Positions 7,836 to 15,118 of a stretch of DNA of 48,848 nt are shown in pieces. The stretch's first letter is position 1; each line of letters opens with the position of its first letter. The position numbers and the translations under genes are program-made. A model generated the notes under the pieces. The model searched no databases, was not told where the DNA came from, and saw only the letters and a program-made list of their open reading frames with translations. The stretch is from Syntrophobacterales bacterium Delta_02 (GTDB lineage Bacteria > Desulfobacterota > Syntrophorhabdia > Syntrophorhabdales > Syntrophorhabdaceae): the NCBI GenBank assembly GCA_001603955.1, contig LVAA01000021.1:131391-180238 (forward strand). The letters are read 5' to 3'.

Positions 7836-7906
7836 TAGGACTTGTAGGACAGGAATAGGACCTATATGACTTGTTGGACCTATAGGACACATGGGACCTA
7901 TAGGTC
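7836..7906. repeat. Palindromic repeat cluster, left flank of four-helix gene
   Basis: Four or five degenerate copies of a short unit related to GGACCTATAGGAC, at spacings of roughly 15-20 bp, just after dctM. The unit is nearly self-complementary. The cluster is in inverted orientation to the one at 8609-8702, so together they frame the four-helix gene. Confidence 0.8.
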
Positions 7907-7939
7907 CGGGTGGAGTGTGCAAAGGCAGGTCTGGTTGGT

Positions 7940-8515
7940 CTATTCTTTCAATCTTCTGCGTTGGAGGGAGCGCTTCCGGTAGAGTCTTTCTGTGAACCCG
8001 CCTTCTGCGAGAAACTTCTTTTCCAGGGAAGCCAGCTGCCTGTCGAGAAGATAGTTGGCCTGGTGGATCAGGCAAATGGCAGCGTTTGCCGCGATCTCAG
8101 GGCCGGATGATTCAAAGTAGGCCCTATAGGTCGTATAGGCTCTGGGGGACCCGTCGGCAAGGGCTCTGATCTCCATTGCCCTGGCGTCATCTTTCTTCCA
8201 TAGAGAGAAGCCTTTCTGCCTGAGAAAATCATGAAGATCGAGAAGCAGTTCCTCGAGACTTGCTCTGGCAACCCCGACAAGTTTCAGCTCCGTCTGCTTT
8301 GATGTCCCGGAAGCCATGCTGCCTTCCGCTATGTTCTGTTTGCCGCTTCGGGCGGCCTGCACCATCTGATCATGAGTACGTGAACGCCTGTCGATAAAAT
8401 GGTCGCAAAACACAACAATCCCATCATAAACGATCTGCGCCATCTGATACGATCTAAGCCCAAGATAACCACCGTGAGGCGAAATGATAGAATGCCCGGC
8501 CTCTCCGTTTACCAT
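7940..8515 (-). CDS. Four-helix-bundle protein, S23/IVS-like with suffix domain
   Basis: 191 residues. Residues about 20-110 match the four-helix-bundle family related to proteins encoded in 23S rRNA intervening sequences and to Avd of diversity-generating retroelements: SYQMAQIVYDGIVVFCDHF, RTHDQMVQAARSGKQNIAEG, then KLVGVARASLEELLLDLHDF. The second half, with AYTTYRAYFESSGPEIAANA, is the extra suffix domain found in some members. Function of the family is unknown; it is thought to bind nucleic acid. ATG at 8515 follows a strong GGGGAGGA. The gene is isolated, opposite to dctM, and framed by inverted repeat clusters. The codons for its TTYRAY stretch read like one more copy of the flanking repeat. 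No reverse transcriptase is nearby, so a retroelement role is not supported. Confidence 0.85.
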   Translation of the reverse strand: MVNGEAGHSIISPHGGYLGLRSYQMAQIVYDGIVVFCDHFIDRRSRTHDQMVQAARSGKQNIAEGSMASGTSKQTELKLVGVARASLEELLLDLHDFLRQKGFSLWKKDDARAMEIRALADGSPRAYTTYRAYFESSGPEIAANAAICLIHQANYLLDRQLASLEKKFLAEGGFTERLYRKRSLQRRRLKE

Positions 8516-8608
8516 GATTCCTCCCCTAACCCCGAATTAATTATGAGACCTTATGCAGAAATACTACTTTTTTCGGAGAGTTTCCTGACAGCCCATTCCC
8601 GTCCCAAT

Positions 8609-8702
8609 TTGTCCTATTGGTCCTATTTCGTCCCATAGGTCCTATCCCCGTCCTATAGGTCCTAAGCGTCCTATAGGTCCAATACGTCCTATTGGTCCTA
8701 TT
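8609..8702. repeat. Palindromic repeat cluster, right flank of four-helix gene
   Basis: Five consecutive units of 18-20 bp with the core GTCCTATAGGTCC (variants GTCCTATTGGTCC and GTCCCATAGGTCC) separated by 4-6 variable bases. The core is almost palindromic. The cluster lies upstream of the four-helix gene start and stops about 40 bp from the tRNA-Arg 3' end. Units and spacers are far too short for a CRISPR array. Confidence 0.85.
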
Positions 8703-8741
8703 TCTTTTTTTGGTTTGCCAGCCTTGCGAGAAAATCGAATG

Positions 8742-8815
8742 CGCGCCCGAGAGGGATCGAACCTCTAGCCTTTGGATTCGTAGTCCAACGCTCTATCCAA
8801 TTGAGCTACGGGCGC
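8742..8815 (-). tRNA. tRNA-Arg (ACG)
   Basis: 74-nt cloverleaf on the minus strand. The acceptor stem GCGCCCG pairs with CGGGCGC. The D-arm includes AGCTCAATTGGATAGAGC. The anticodon stem TTGGA/TCCAA encloses CTACGAA (anticodon ACG), and the T-arm is AGAGG-TTCGATC-CCTCT. The 3' CCA is not encoded. ACG would be edited to ICG by TadA, the usual arrangement for bacterial Arg-CGN decoding. Confidence 0.95.
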
Positions 8816-8825
8816 GTGGTTTGTA

Positions 8826-8854
8826 ATTATAGCGATTTTGCCCTGTATTTTCAA
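8826..8854 (-). promoter_or_regulatory. Sigma-70 promoter of tRNA-Arg
   Basis: On the minus strand TTGAAA, a 17-bp spacer, then a perfect TATAAT. The -10 box ends 11 bp before the tRNA 5' end, as expected for a tRNA promoter. Confidence 0.7.
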
Positions 8855-8996
8855 CTGACTTTTGCCGATAACACAGTAAAGGGCGCGGGGCCTGTATTTT
8901 CATTGCTTTTTCGCCCCAAAAGAGATTTATTTTACGGAGTACCGCTATCAACGCACCGCTACGCTTCACTGCACTAAATTTTCACGGGGGAAAGGT

Positions 8997-10271
8997 TTGA
9001 AAAAACGCTGGAAACTCTCGCAGACTCATCTCATCTTCATCGGCATGCTCGCGGGATTGATAGTCGGATTCGTTTTCCCGGCGGTGGGAACGAAAATGGA
9101 AGTGCTCAGCACCATGTTCATCCGTCTCGTCAAGACGATCATCATTCCCATCATATTCTCTACCCTTGTCGTCGGCATTGCGAGCCATGCCGACCTGAAG
9201 GCGGTGGGCAGGATGGGTGTCAAGGCGATCGTCTATTTCGAGATCATCACGACCATCGCGCTCTTTCTGGGTCTCATCGTTGTCAACGTGACGAAGCCCG
9301 GCGTGGGTATCAACCTGGGTGACGCGGGATTACCTGCCGGGCTGGGTCAGGCAAAGCACATGAGCATCAAGGAGATCGTCATCAACATAGTCCCCGAAAA
9401 CTTCTTCGACGCCGCTTCCCGGGGGGATGTGCTCGAGGTGGTCGTCTTCACCATCCTTTTCGCCATTGCCCTGAGCCTCATCAACGAGAAGAAGAAGCCC
9501 ATCATCGAGTTCTGTGAGGCCCTCGCGGAGACGATGTTCAAGTATACCAACATTATCATGCGCTTCGCGCCCGTCGGTGTCGGGGCAGCCATTGCCGCAG
9601 TCGTGGCCAGCAAGGGCATGACCGTGCTCATGAACCTGTGCCTCCTTATTGTGAGCTTTTACGGGGCGATCGTGGTCTTCATGCTTGCCGTGCTCCTGCC
9701 CGTGGCGATTTTGTTCAAAGTCCCCGTAAGGAGGTTCATTGCGGCGGTCAAGGAGCCCGCCATAATTGCGTTCTCCACGTCCAGTTCGGAGGCGGCCCTG
9801 CCGAAGGCGATGGAGAACATGGAGGCTCTCGGGGTGCCGAGACGGGTTGTCTCCTTCGTCATCCCCACGGGGTACAGTTTCAACCTTGACGGTACCACCA
9901 TCTACCTCTCCCTCGCCTCGATCTTTGCGGCACAGGCGGCTGGCATTGAGCTTGGTTTTTCCGAGCAGCTTCTCATAGGTTTTACCCTGATCTTTGCCAG
10001 CAAGGGTGCTGCCGGCGTCCCCAGGGCGTCCCTTGTCGTCCTCGCGGGTACGCTGGCGTCATTCGGCCTGCCCGTCCAGGCCGTGGCGGTCATCCTCGGG
10101 GTGGATACGGTGATGGACATGGGACGAACGGCGGTCAATGTCACAGGCAATTGCCTTGCCACCGTCATCGTCGCGAAGTGGGAAAAGGTGTTCGACAAGA
10201 AGGAGGAGGCCCCCGGTGGAGAAGAGGGGTCCCTGGATGATGGAAAGAGACTATCGGAGGCGTCGCTATGA
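8997..10271 (+). CDS. Dicarboxylate/amino-acid:cation symporter (DAACS)
   Basis: 424-residue secondary transporter of the DctA/GltP/GltT family. Motifs: the serine-rich reentrant loop AFSTSSSEAALP, followed by PTGYSFNLDGTTIY (the NxDGT substrate/cation site) and later DTVMDMGRTAVNVTGN. It imports C4-dicarboxylates, aspartate or glutamate with protons or sodium. The TTG start at 8997 follows GGGGGAAAGG and opens with MKKRWKL. The stop codon overlaps the start of aspartate ammonia-lyase (ATGA), so the pair probably handles aspartate or fumarate together. The C-terminal 25 residues are acidic. Confidence 0.9.
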   Translation: MKKRWKLSQTHLIFIGMLAGLIVGFVFPAVGTKMEVLSTMFIRLVKTIIIPIIFSTLVVGIASHADLKAVGRMGVKAIVYFEIITTIALFLGLIVVNVTKPGVGINLGDAGLPAGLGQAKHMSIKEIVINIVPENFFDAASRGDVLEVVVFTILFAIALSLINEKKKPIIEFCEALAETMFKYTNIIMRFAPVGVGAAIAAVVASKGMTVLMNLCLLIVSFYGAIVVFMLAVLLPVAILFKVPVRRFIAAVKEPAIIAFSTSSSEAALPKAMENMEALGVPRRVVSFVIPTGYSFNLDGTTIYLSLASIFAAQAAGIELGFSEQLLIGFTLIFASKGAAGVPRASLVVLAGTLASFGLPVQAVAVILGVDTVMDMGRTAVNVTGNCLATVIVAKWEKVFDKKEEAPGGEEGSLDDGKRLSEASL

Positions 10272-11680
10272 GCAATGAAGTGAGAAAAGAACACGATCTT
10301 CTTGGCGAGCGGGAGATCCCCGCCGATGCGTACTATGGCGTCCAGACCCTGCGGGCAACGGAAAACTTCCGGATCACCGGCATCCCCCTGTCCAGCTATC
10401 CCACTTTCGTGAGCTCCCTGGCCTACGTGAAGAAGGCCGCGGCGCTTGCCAACGGTCAGCTGGGGCTCCTGCCCGCTGACGTGGCGGATGCGATAAGCCG
10501 CGCTTGCGACGACGTGCTCGAGGGGAAACACAGGGAACACTTTGTCGTCGACATGATACAGGGCGGGGCGGGCACATCCACGAACATGAACGCCAACGAG
10601 GTCATCGCCAACATCGCCCTCGAGAAGCTGGGGTATGAAAAGGGGCGGTATGACATGGTCCATCCCAACAACCACGTCAATCTCTGCCAGTCCACCAACG
10701 ACGTCTACCCGACGGCGATACGGCTGACCCTCATCCTCAAGATCAAGGATCTCGTGGAGGCGATGGACTATCTCCGCTCGGCTTTCGAGAAGAAATCGAA
10801 GGAATTCGCCCATGTCATCAAGATGGGCAGGACACAGCTTCAGGATGCCGTGCCCATGACACTGGGCCAGGAATTCGGTGCCTGGGCCATCATGCTTGCC
10901 GAGGACATGGACCGGATGAGGGAGGCGCAGGCCCTCGTAAAGGAGATAAACCTGGGAGCGACCGCCATCGGAACGGGGCTCAACGCCCATCCCGATTACG
11001 CCCCCCTCGTGGCGGAGAAACTCCGCCAGCTTACAGGTATCGACGTACTCACGTCGCCGGACCTCGTGGAGGCCACGCAGGATTCCGGGGCCTATGTGCA
11101 GCTGTCGGGCGTCTTGAAACGTTTCGCCGTCAAGATCTCCAAGATCTGCAACGACCTGAGGCTTTTGGCGTCGGGTCCCCGCTGTGGCCTCAACGAGATC
11201 AACCTGCCTCCCATGGCCCCCGGCTCGACCATCATGCCCGGCAAGGTGAATCCCATCATCCCCGAGGTGGTGAACCAGGTCGCCTTTTTCGTCATCGGCA
11301 ACGACGTGACGGTGAGCTTCGCCGCGGAGGGGGGGCAGCTGGAACTGAACGTGATGGAACCTGTCATGGCCTTCAGCCTCTTCAATTCCCTCGTGGCCCT
11401 GAGGCGTGTCAGCAGGACGCTCGCCGACCGCTGCGTTCTGGGGATAACGGCAAACAGCGACAAGTGCCGCGAATACGTCGAGTGCAGCATAGGCCTCGTT
11501 ACGGCCCTCAACCCCTACATCGGCTACGAGCGCTCCACCGAGATAGCCCACGAGGCCCTCGCAACAAACCGCTCGGTCTGCGAACTCGTGCTCGAAAAAG
11601 GCTACCTGAAAAAGGAAGAACTCGACGACATCCTCTCCCCGGAGAACATGATCAGGCCAAGATATATAAAAAAGGAATGA
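10268..11680 (+). CDS. aspA: Aspartate ammonia-lyase
   Basis: 470 residues, class-II fumarase/aspartase superfamily. It interconverts aspartate with fumarate and ammonia. The N-terminus (EHDLLGEREIPADAYYGVQT) and the TGLNAHP segment favour aspartase over fumarase. The superfamily signature GSTIMPGKVNP starts near residue 319 on the flexible catalytic loop, and MGRTQLQDAVPMT is also present. Its start overlaps the stop of the symporter gene, so aspartate uptake and deamination appear coupled, feeding fumarate to the dicarboxylate branch. The inverted repeat of the next cassette begins six bases after the stop codon. Confidence 0.92.
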   Translation: MSNEVRKEHDLLGEREIPADAYYGVQTLRATENFRITGIPLSSYPTFVSSLAYVKKAAALANGQLGLLPADVADAISRACDDVLEGKHREHFVVDMIQGGAGTSTNMNANEVIANIALEKLGYEKGRYDMVHPNNHVNLCQSTNDVYPTAIRLTLILKIKDLVEAMDYLRSAFEKKSKEFAHVIKMGRTQLQDAVPMTLGQEFGAWAIMLAEDMDRMREAQALVKEINLGATAIGTGLNAHPDYAPLVAEKLRQLTGIDVLTSPDLVEATQDSGAYVQLSGVLKRFAVKISKICNDLRLLASGPRCGLNEINLPPMAPGSTIMPGKVNPIIPEVVNQVAFFVIGNDVTVSFAAEGGQLELNVMEPVMAFSLFNSLVALRRVSRTLADRCVLGITANSDKCREYVECSIGLVTALNPYIGYERSTEIAHEALATNRSVCELVLEKGYLKKEELDDILSPENMIRPRYIKKE

Positions 11681-11685
11681 AGGGA

Positions 11686-11719
11686 CTATCTCACGCCCGT
11701 TCGTTCCTCACTCAAGCCC
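11686..11719 (+). repeat. Left 34-bp inverted repeat of GxxExxY cassette
   Basis: Begins CTATCTCACGCCCG and is exactly complementary, without mismatch, to 12278-12311. It starts six bases after the aspA stop codon. Confidence 0.9.
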
Positions 11720-11742
11720 ACGGAGGACGCAAAGAAAAGATG

Positions 11743-11778
11743 GCGGCCAGATTCCGGAGCCTACCGGAATCTGGCCGC
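11743..11778 (-). terminator. 15-bp hairpin at the 3' end of the GxxExxY gene
   Basis: Perfect 15-bp stem GCGGCCAGATTCCGG / CCGGAATCTGGCCGC with a 6-nt loop that contains the stop codon of the minus-strand gene. On the minus strand it is followed by a pyrimidine-rich CATCTTTTCTTT, so it can act as terminator and also protect the transcript end. Confidence 0.6.
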
Positions 11779-12180
11779 ATTTCCGTCGCCTTGCGGCGAG
11801 TTGATTACCCTTGTTATGCCTTCCCTCAAGAGGGTTGTGTTGAAATTGATGAGAAGCCCTAACGGTTTTCCTGCCAATTTCAGGTACGTCAGTAATTGTT
11901 TCTTGTGGACCGGCTGGATCTCCTCGACGGACTTCAACTCTACAATGATCGTGTCCTCCACTAGCAGATCCAGCCTCAGACCGACATTGGGGATTCTCCG
12001 CCCTTTGTAGGATACGTGCAGGGGAACTTCCGTCAAGACCTCTATGCCCATCAGCCCGAGCTCTATGACCATAGAAGACTGATAGATGCTCTCAAGAAGG
12101 CCCGGGCCGAGCACCTTGTGCACATTGATTGCGGCCCTGATGACCAGCGACGACAGATTATCCACATCAAACCTTTTCAT
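11761..12180 (-). CDS. GxxExxY family protein (PD-(D/E)XK-like)
   Basis: 139 residues. The family motif is seen in full: AAINVHKVLGPGLLESIYQ (G-x-x-E-x-x-Y). It is followed by a nuclease-like core, RLDLLVEDTIIVELKSVEEI (D...ExK), and QLLTYLKLAGKPLGLLINF. This arrangement resembles PD-(D/E)XK nuclease folds, but the biochemical role of the family is not established. ATG 12180 has AGGTG just upstream; GTG 12186 is an alternative. It is the only gene in the 34-bp inverted-repeat cassette and runs against both neighbours. The last residues are encoded by the terminal hairpin, which suggests the stop codon lies in acquired sequence. Confidence 0.85.
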   Translation of the reverse strand: MKRFDVDNLSSLVIRAAINVHKVLGPGLLESIYQSSMVIELGLMGIEVLTEVPLHVSYKGRRIPNVGLRLDLLVEDTIIVELKSVEEIQPVHKKQLLTYLKLAGKPLGLLINFNTTLLREGITRVINSPQGDGNAARFR

Positions 12181-12277
12181 ACCCACACCTCGTGCGAGCG
12201 TATTACTTCCAATCTCGCGCTTTTTGTCCCGCCGGCGTGGCGGCGCAATTCTTTGCGCATTTCTCTGTGCCCTTTGC

Positions 12278-12311
12278 GGGCTTGAGTGAGGAACGAACGG
12301 GCGTGAGATAG
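12278..12311 (-). repeat. Right 34-bp inverted repeat of GxxExxY cassette
   Basis: Exact inverse complement of 11686-11719. The region 12181-12277 between the gene start and this repeat holds no other gene. Confidence 0.9.
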
Positions 12312-12392
12312 GTCTTTGTCTTGTTCCTTGTCTTATTCCGAAGTTGTGCTAAATAGACTATAAGGGTGACACGAAAGAAGGAGGTGATCGGC

Positions 12393-12839
12393 GTGTCTAT
12401 TATGGAAGCGTCCCCTACAAAGGAGTTCGATCTTTTTCAGGGAGTCAGTCAGAGGGTTATCGGGGAGATCGGGAAACTGGGAGAGGAGGTGTCCTTCAAT
12501 CAGGATGACATTGTCTTCGGAGCGGATGAACCAGGGTCGTTCTTTTATGAACTGGTGGAAGGAGAAGTGGATATCGTTGTGCTGGAAAAGGAGAACATGC
12601 ATTTCGTAGTGAAGAGGCCTGGCGAGATATTCGGCTGGTCGGCGCTTGTGGACCCCTATGTCTACAGTGCCACCGCCCGGTGCCTGTCGCCGACGAGGGC
12701 CATCAGGATAGGGAGGGATGTCATCGAGAACGTCGTGAAACGTCATCCCGAAGAGGGTCTCATCATCTATAAACACATCATCGGGATCGTCGCGCAGAGG
12801 CTCAGAAGCGCATATCAATACATCTACAGGCAGCAATGA
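12393..12839 (+). CDS. Stand-alone cyclic-nucleotide-binding-like domain protein
   Basis: 148 residues forming one CRP-type beta-barrel domain (DDIVFGADEPGSFFYELVEGEV, then PGEIFGWSALV) and a C-terminal helix. There is no DNA-binding helix-turn-helix or kinase domain. I chose GTG 12393 because AAGGAGGTGATC (12378-12389), complementary to the whole 16S rRNA tail, sits at ideal spacing; GTG 12366 lies upstream of it. The phosphate-binding cassette is altered: the usual FGE...RxA reads FGW...SATA, so the Glu and Arg that hold cAMP are missing. It may bind another ligand or act as a structural sensor. The small helical gene follows 42 bp downstream and may be a partner. Confidence 0.75.
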   Translation: MSIMEASPTKEFDLFQGVSQRVIGEIGKLGEEVSFNQDDIVFGADEPGSFFYELVEGEVDIVVLEKENMHFVVKRPGEIFGWSALVDPYVYSATARCLSPTRAIRIGRDVIENVVKRHPEEGLIIYKHIIGIVAQRLRSAYQYIYRQQ

Positions 12840-12881
12840 CGGCCGCCTGGGCGGTCCATCACGCCTGTGAAGGAGGAATGT

Positions 12882-13064
12882 ATGGTTACATGCGAGATGA
12901 ACGACGACGAGGCCAAACTGTTACTCAGCGTGCTTGAAAGGTATCATTCCCACCTGGAGGTGGAGATAGTAAGGACCAACAGGCGGGAGTTCCGTGAGGC
13001 CCTCAAGGAGAGGGAAAAACAACTAACGAGCCTCGTGGAAAAGGTGAAAGCCCTCGTAAAGTAG
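12882..13064 (+). CDS. Small helical protein, unknown function
   Basis: 60 residues, predicted entirely alpha-helical: DDEAKLLLSVLERYHSHLEV, then charged heptad-like repeats ending REKQLTSLVEKVKALVK. ATG 12882 has AGGAGG (12871-12876) at good spacing; the in-frame GTG at 12867 lies upstream of that site. It resembles short conserved hypothetical proteins of deltaproteobacteria. It may be co-transcribed with the cNMP-domain gene and converges on the hydrolase gene. I do not recognise a function. Confidence 0.65.
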   Translation: MVTCEMNDDEAKLLLSVLERYHSHLEVEIVRTNRREFREALKEREKQLTSLVEKVKALVK

Positions 13065-13099
13065 GAGGGCCTGTTCGCGAGGCCGAAGATCGATTGAGG

Positions 13100-13891
13100 C
13101 TATCGGTTGGGGCTCGTCGAATCGACGAACTTCCTGATGGCCTCCATGTACTGCCGCAAGCCCACGAACATTATATCGTTGTGCGTCGCCCCGGGTATCA
13201 TGAGAAGGTCTTTCTGCGCCGAACCTATGTTCTCGTAGATGGTCTCGGCCTCGTCCGGCGGTACCAGGGTGTCGTATTCCCCGTGGATGATGAGAACGGG
13301 TACGGTGATCGACCGTACCATATCGAGGCACTCCCGGGTGATGGTGTCCAGGTCCATACCCGGTGTGGCTATGCCGTGGCGGACGATGAGGCTGGAGATA
13401 CTGGGGAAACCGCTTTCAATGATGAGTCCGTTGATGCCGGCGCCCTGGTCGAAGGCGATCGCCAGGGCGGAAACACTGCCAAGAGACCTGCCCATGACCC
13501 ACAGGTCGTCCCTTAAGCCCCTCTCTTTCAGGGCGGTCTTCACGGATTCATAGATCTTCCGGGAGTCCCGGGCCATGTCCGCGACGGTCGGTGTGCCGTT
13601 GGACTTTCCGTAACCCCTGTAATCGACCACCACCAGGTTGAGCCCGTGCTTGAAGTAGAAGAGGGCGATCTCGTCGTAGTCGCTCACGACCTCGCCGTTG
13701 CCGTGGAAAAAGAGGATCCAGGGCCAGAAGTTGTTCTTGTCCTGCTCGAAGAACCGGCAGTGGACGGCGACAGCTTCCGCTACGGGAATGAAGTGGTCGA
13801 AAGCGTATTTCGGACAGGGGCCGGACTCGTCGCGCGGGTAGAACACGTAGGACAGGACCTCCGGTATGTCTATCTTGCTATAGTCGGGCAT
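13100..13891 (-). CDS. Alpha/beta hydrolase
   Basis: 263-residue cytoplasmic serine hydrolase. The nucleophile elbow is GRSLGS with Ser136, the acid is Asp207 in IIHGEYDTLVP, and the base is His237 in PGATHNDI. An oxyanion loop HGNGE (63-67) and YRGYGKS complete the fold. It resembles the FrsA/BAAT-like and YqiA-type hydrolases often annotated only as alpha/beta hydrolase; the substrate is unknown. ATG 13891 follows GAGGAG. It stands alone between the small helical gene (convergent) and the LysE-type gene. Confidence 0.85.
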   Translation of the reverse strand: MPDYSKIDIPEVLSYVFYPRDESGPCPKYAFDHFIPVAEAVAVHCRFFEQDKNNFWPWILFFHGNGEVVSDYDEIALFYFKHGLNLVVVDYRGYGKSNGTPTVADMARDSRKIYESVKTALKERGLRDDLWVMGRSLGSVSALAIAFDQGAGINGLIIESGFPSISSLIVRHGIATPGMDLDTITRECLDMVRSITVPVLIIHGEYDTLVPPDEAETIYENIGSAQKDLLMIPGATHNDIMFVGLRQYMEAIRKFVDSTSPNR

Positions 13892-13957
13892 GGTGTTCGC
13901 TCCTCTCGATAAGGATTTTGCAGACTTCGATATTCTATCCGCCCCGATGCCGTGCTT

Positions 13958-14587
13958 TCAAGGAAATTTGGCGATGACCTTGAGGAGAACAAGGCCGTCC
14001 CTGACGAGGAAGAGGGCGAAGAGGAACAGGGCCAGCCCGAGAAGGCGCATGATCCACCGGTAAACCCTTCCCGTGAGCACCTTTTTTGTCCTGCCCACGA
14101 GGACGGCGACGAGGATCTTCGTGCCGACGAGACAAACGAAGAAACACAGGACGAATGCGACCGCAGCAGCGATGCTCTCCTCGCGGGCCCTGACCATCAT
14201 GGGGGCGCCGACGGCGATCCAGAAGATGTATGGATGGGGATTCAGGGCATTGACGGCTATTCCCCTGCCGAGAGACCGGGCCTGTCTTCCGGTCAGGTCC
14301 ACCCGGGGCTCGGGTGCCCGAAACGTTTCCCAGGCCAGGTAGACGACGAAGAGACCCCCGCCGATGGAGATCCACCCGAGTACGGCGTGGACGTGGGCGA
14401 AGCGGGAAAGGACACAGACCGCCATTGTGATGATGACAGCGTCGGTGATAAGGGGGGCCAGGGCGACCTTGACTCCCTCCTTCACACCGTGCATTACCGT
14501 TTGCGCGATGACGAGGGTCAGGAGCGGCCCCGGGGAGATGCCCGATGAGAGGCCGAGGATGACCGCCGCGGTGACGAAGGGTATCAT
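13958..14587 (-). CDS. LysE/RhtB-family exporter
   Basis: 209-residue membrane protein with six hydrophobic segments. The N-terminus GLSSGISPGPLLTLVIAQT is the LysE-family hallmark (xxxPGP), and NALNPHPYIFWIAVGAP is the second conserved region. Members export amino acids or related metabolites; the substrate here is not known. I chose ATG 14587, which overlaps the stop of the upstream small membrane gene (ATGA); the longer reading in this frame has no membrane or domain support. Confidence 0.85.
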   Translation of the reverse strand: MIPFVTAAVILGLSSGISPGPLLTLVIAQTVMHGVKEGVKVALAPLITDAVIITMAVCVLSRFAHVHAVLGWISIGGGLFVVYLAWETFRAPEPRVDLTGRQARSLGRGIAVNALNPHPYIFWIAVGAPMMVRAREESIAAAVAFVLCFFVCLVGTKILVAVLVGRTKKVLTGRVYRWIMRLLGLALFLFALFLVRDGLVLLKVIAKFP

Positions 14588-14886
14588 CTTTGGTCCTGTT
14601 GGCGTCCCGCTTTCCCTCTCGTGCGGAAGAGAAGGATGGGCGCCGCAAAGATGAAGAGGGTGGCGGGATCGAGAATGGCCGGGATAAATACCCACGCTCC
14701 CAGGGAATCCCGGGCGAAGACATACGCCATGATGGAGAAGACCATGGAAAGCACATGGATCCCCGAGCTCTTCCCGTATGTTTCGCCCCGTCTTTTCTTC
14801 ATCATCCTCAGGGTGTAATTGACGATGTTCGTCACGCAGACAAGACAGGAAAGGGCCGCAAAGGCGATCCCGATGTATGTCGTCAT
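14584..14886 (-). CDS. Small three-helix membrane protein
   Basis: 100 residues with about three hydrophobic segments (residues 3-24, 45-60 and 66-88) and a basic loop MMKKRRGET. No family recognised. Its stop overlaps the start of the LysE-type exporter, so it may be an accessory subunit or simply co-regulated with it. Confidence 0.65.
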   Translation of the reverse strand: MTTYIGIAFAALSCLVCVTNIVNYTLRMMKKRRGETYGKSSGIHVLSMVFSIMAYVFARDSLGAWVFIPAILDPATLFIFAAPILLFRTRGKAGRQQDQR

Positions 14887-14940
14887 ATCACCGGTAGTGT
14901 ATCGGCCCGACAGACGCTTGTCAATGCCAGGACCAGAAAC

Positions 14941-15118
14941 CGTTTAAAGACGGCTTGAACCGCTTGAACGTTAAAGAATAAGAAGAAATACCAAAAAAAG
15001 AAAAACAGACTCCGGATGCGGATCAGGACTGGTTAACAGGCGGTTCTTTACGGAGCAGGGGGTTTTTGACGTTCAAGCGGCTCAAACGGTTCGAGCGGCT
15101 CAAACGGTCTTTGTCTTG
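14941..15118. repeat. Long inverted intergenic element, TTGAACCGC family, copy A1
   Basis: The left arm (14941-14980) carries tandem TTGAACCGC-type nonamers and then GAACGTTAAAGA. The right arm (15066-15118) is the inverse, TTGACGTTCAAGCGG followed by further nonamers. The roughly 85-bp core has no gene. The right arm supplies the last codons and TGA stop of the gntR gene. Related copies are at 23541, 25024 and, one-sided, 33985. Confidence 0.75.

Larger units (their letters stand above)
11686..12311. mobile_element. GxxExxY cassette with 34-bp terminal inverted repeats
   Basis: A 626-bp unit whose ends, 11686-11719 and 12278-12311, are perfect 34-bp inverted repeats (outer end CTATCTCACGCCC). 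It holds one gene on the minus strand (GxxExxY) and a strong hairpin. There is no transposase, so it would need help from elsewhere if mobile. No target-site duplication is obvious next to the ends. Confidence 0.65.

Noticed and set aside
8609..8702. Possible CRISPR array
   Set aside because: Repeat cores of about 13 bp with 4-6-bp spacers, palindromic and degenerate, with no cas genes in the window.
7940..8702. Diversity-generating retroelement (Avd-like gene plus repeats)
   Set aside because: No reverse transcriptase, template/variable repeat pair or adenine-biased variation is visible; the repeats are short palindromes.
9902..11551. Very long antisense reading frame (549 codons) opposite the symporter and aspA
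   Set aside because: It lies opposite two well-supported genes, has no family motifs and no ribosome-binding site; long antisense frames are expected in G+C-rich coding DNA.
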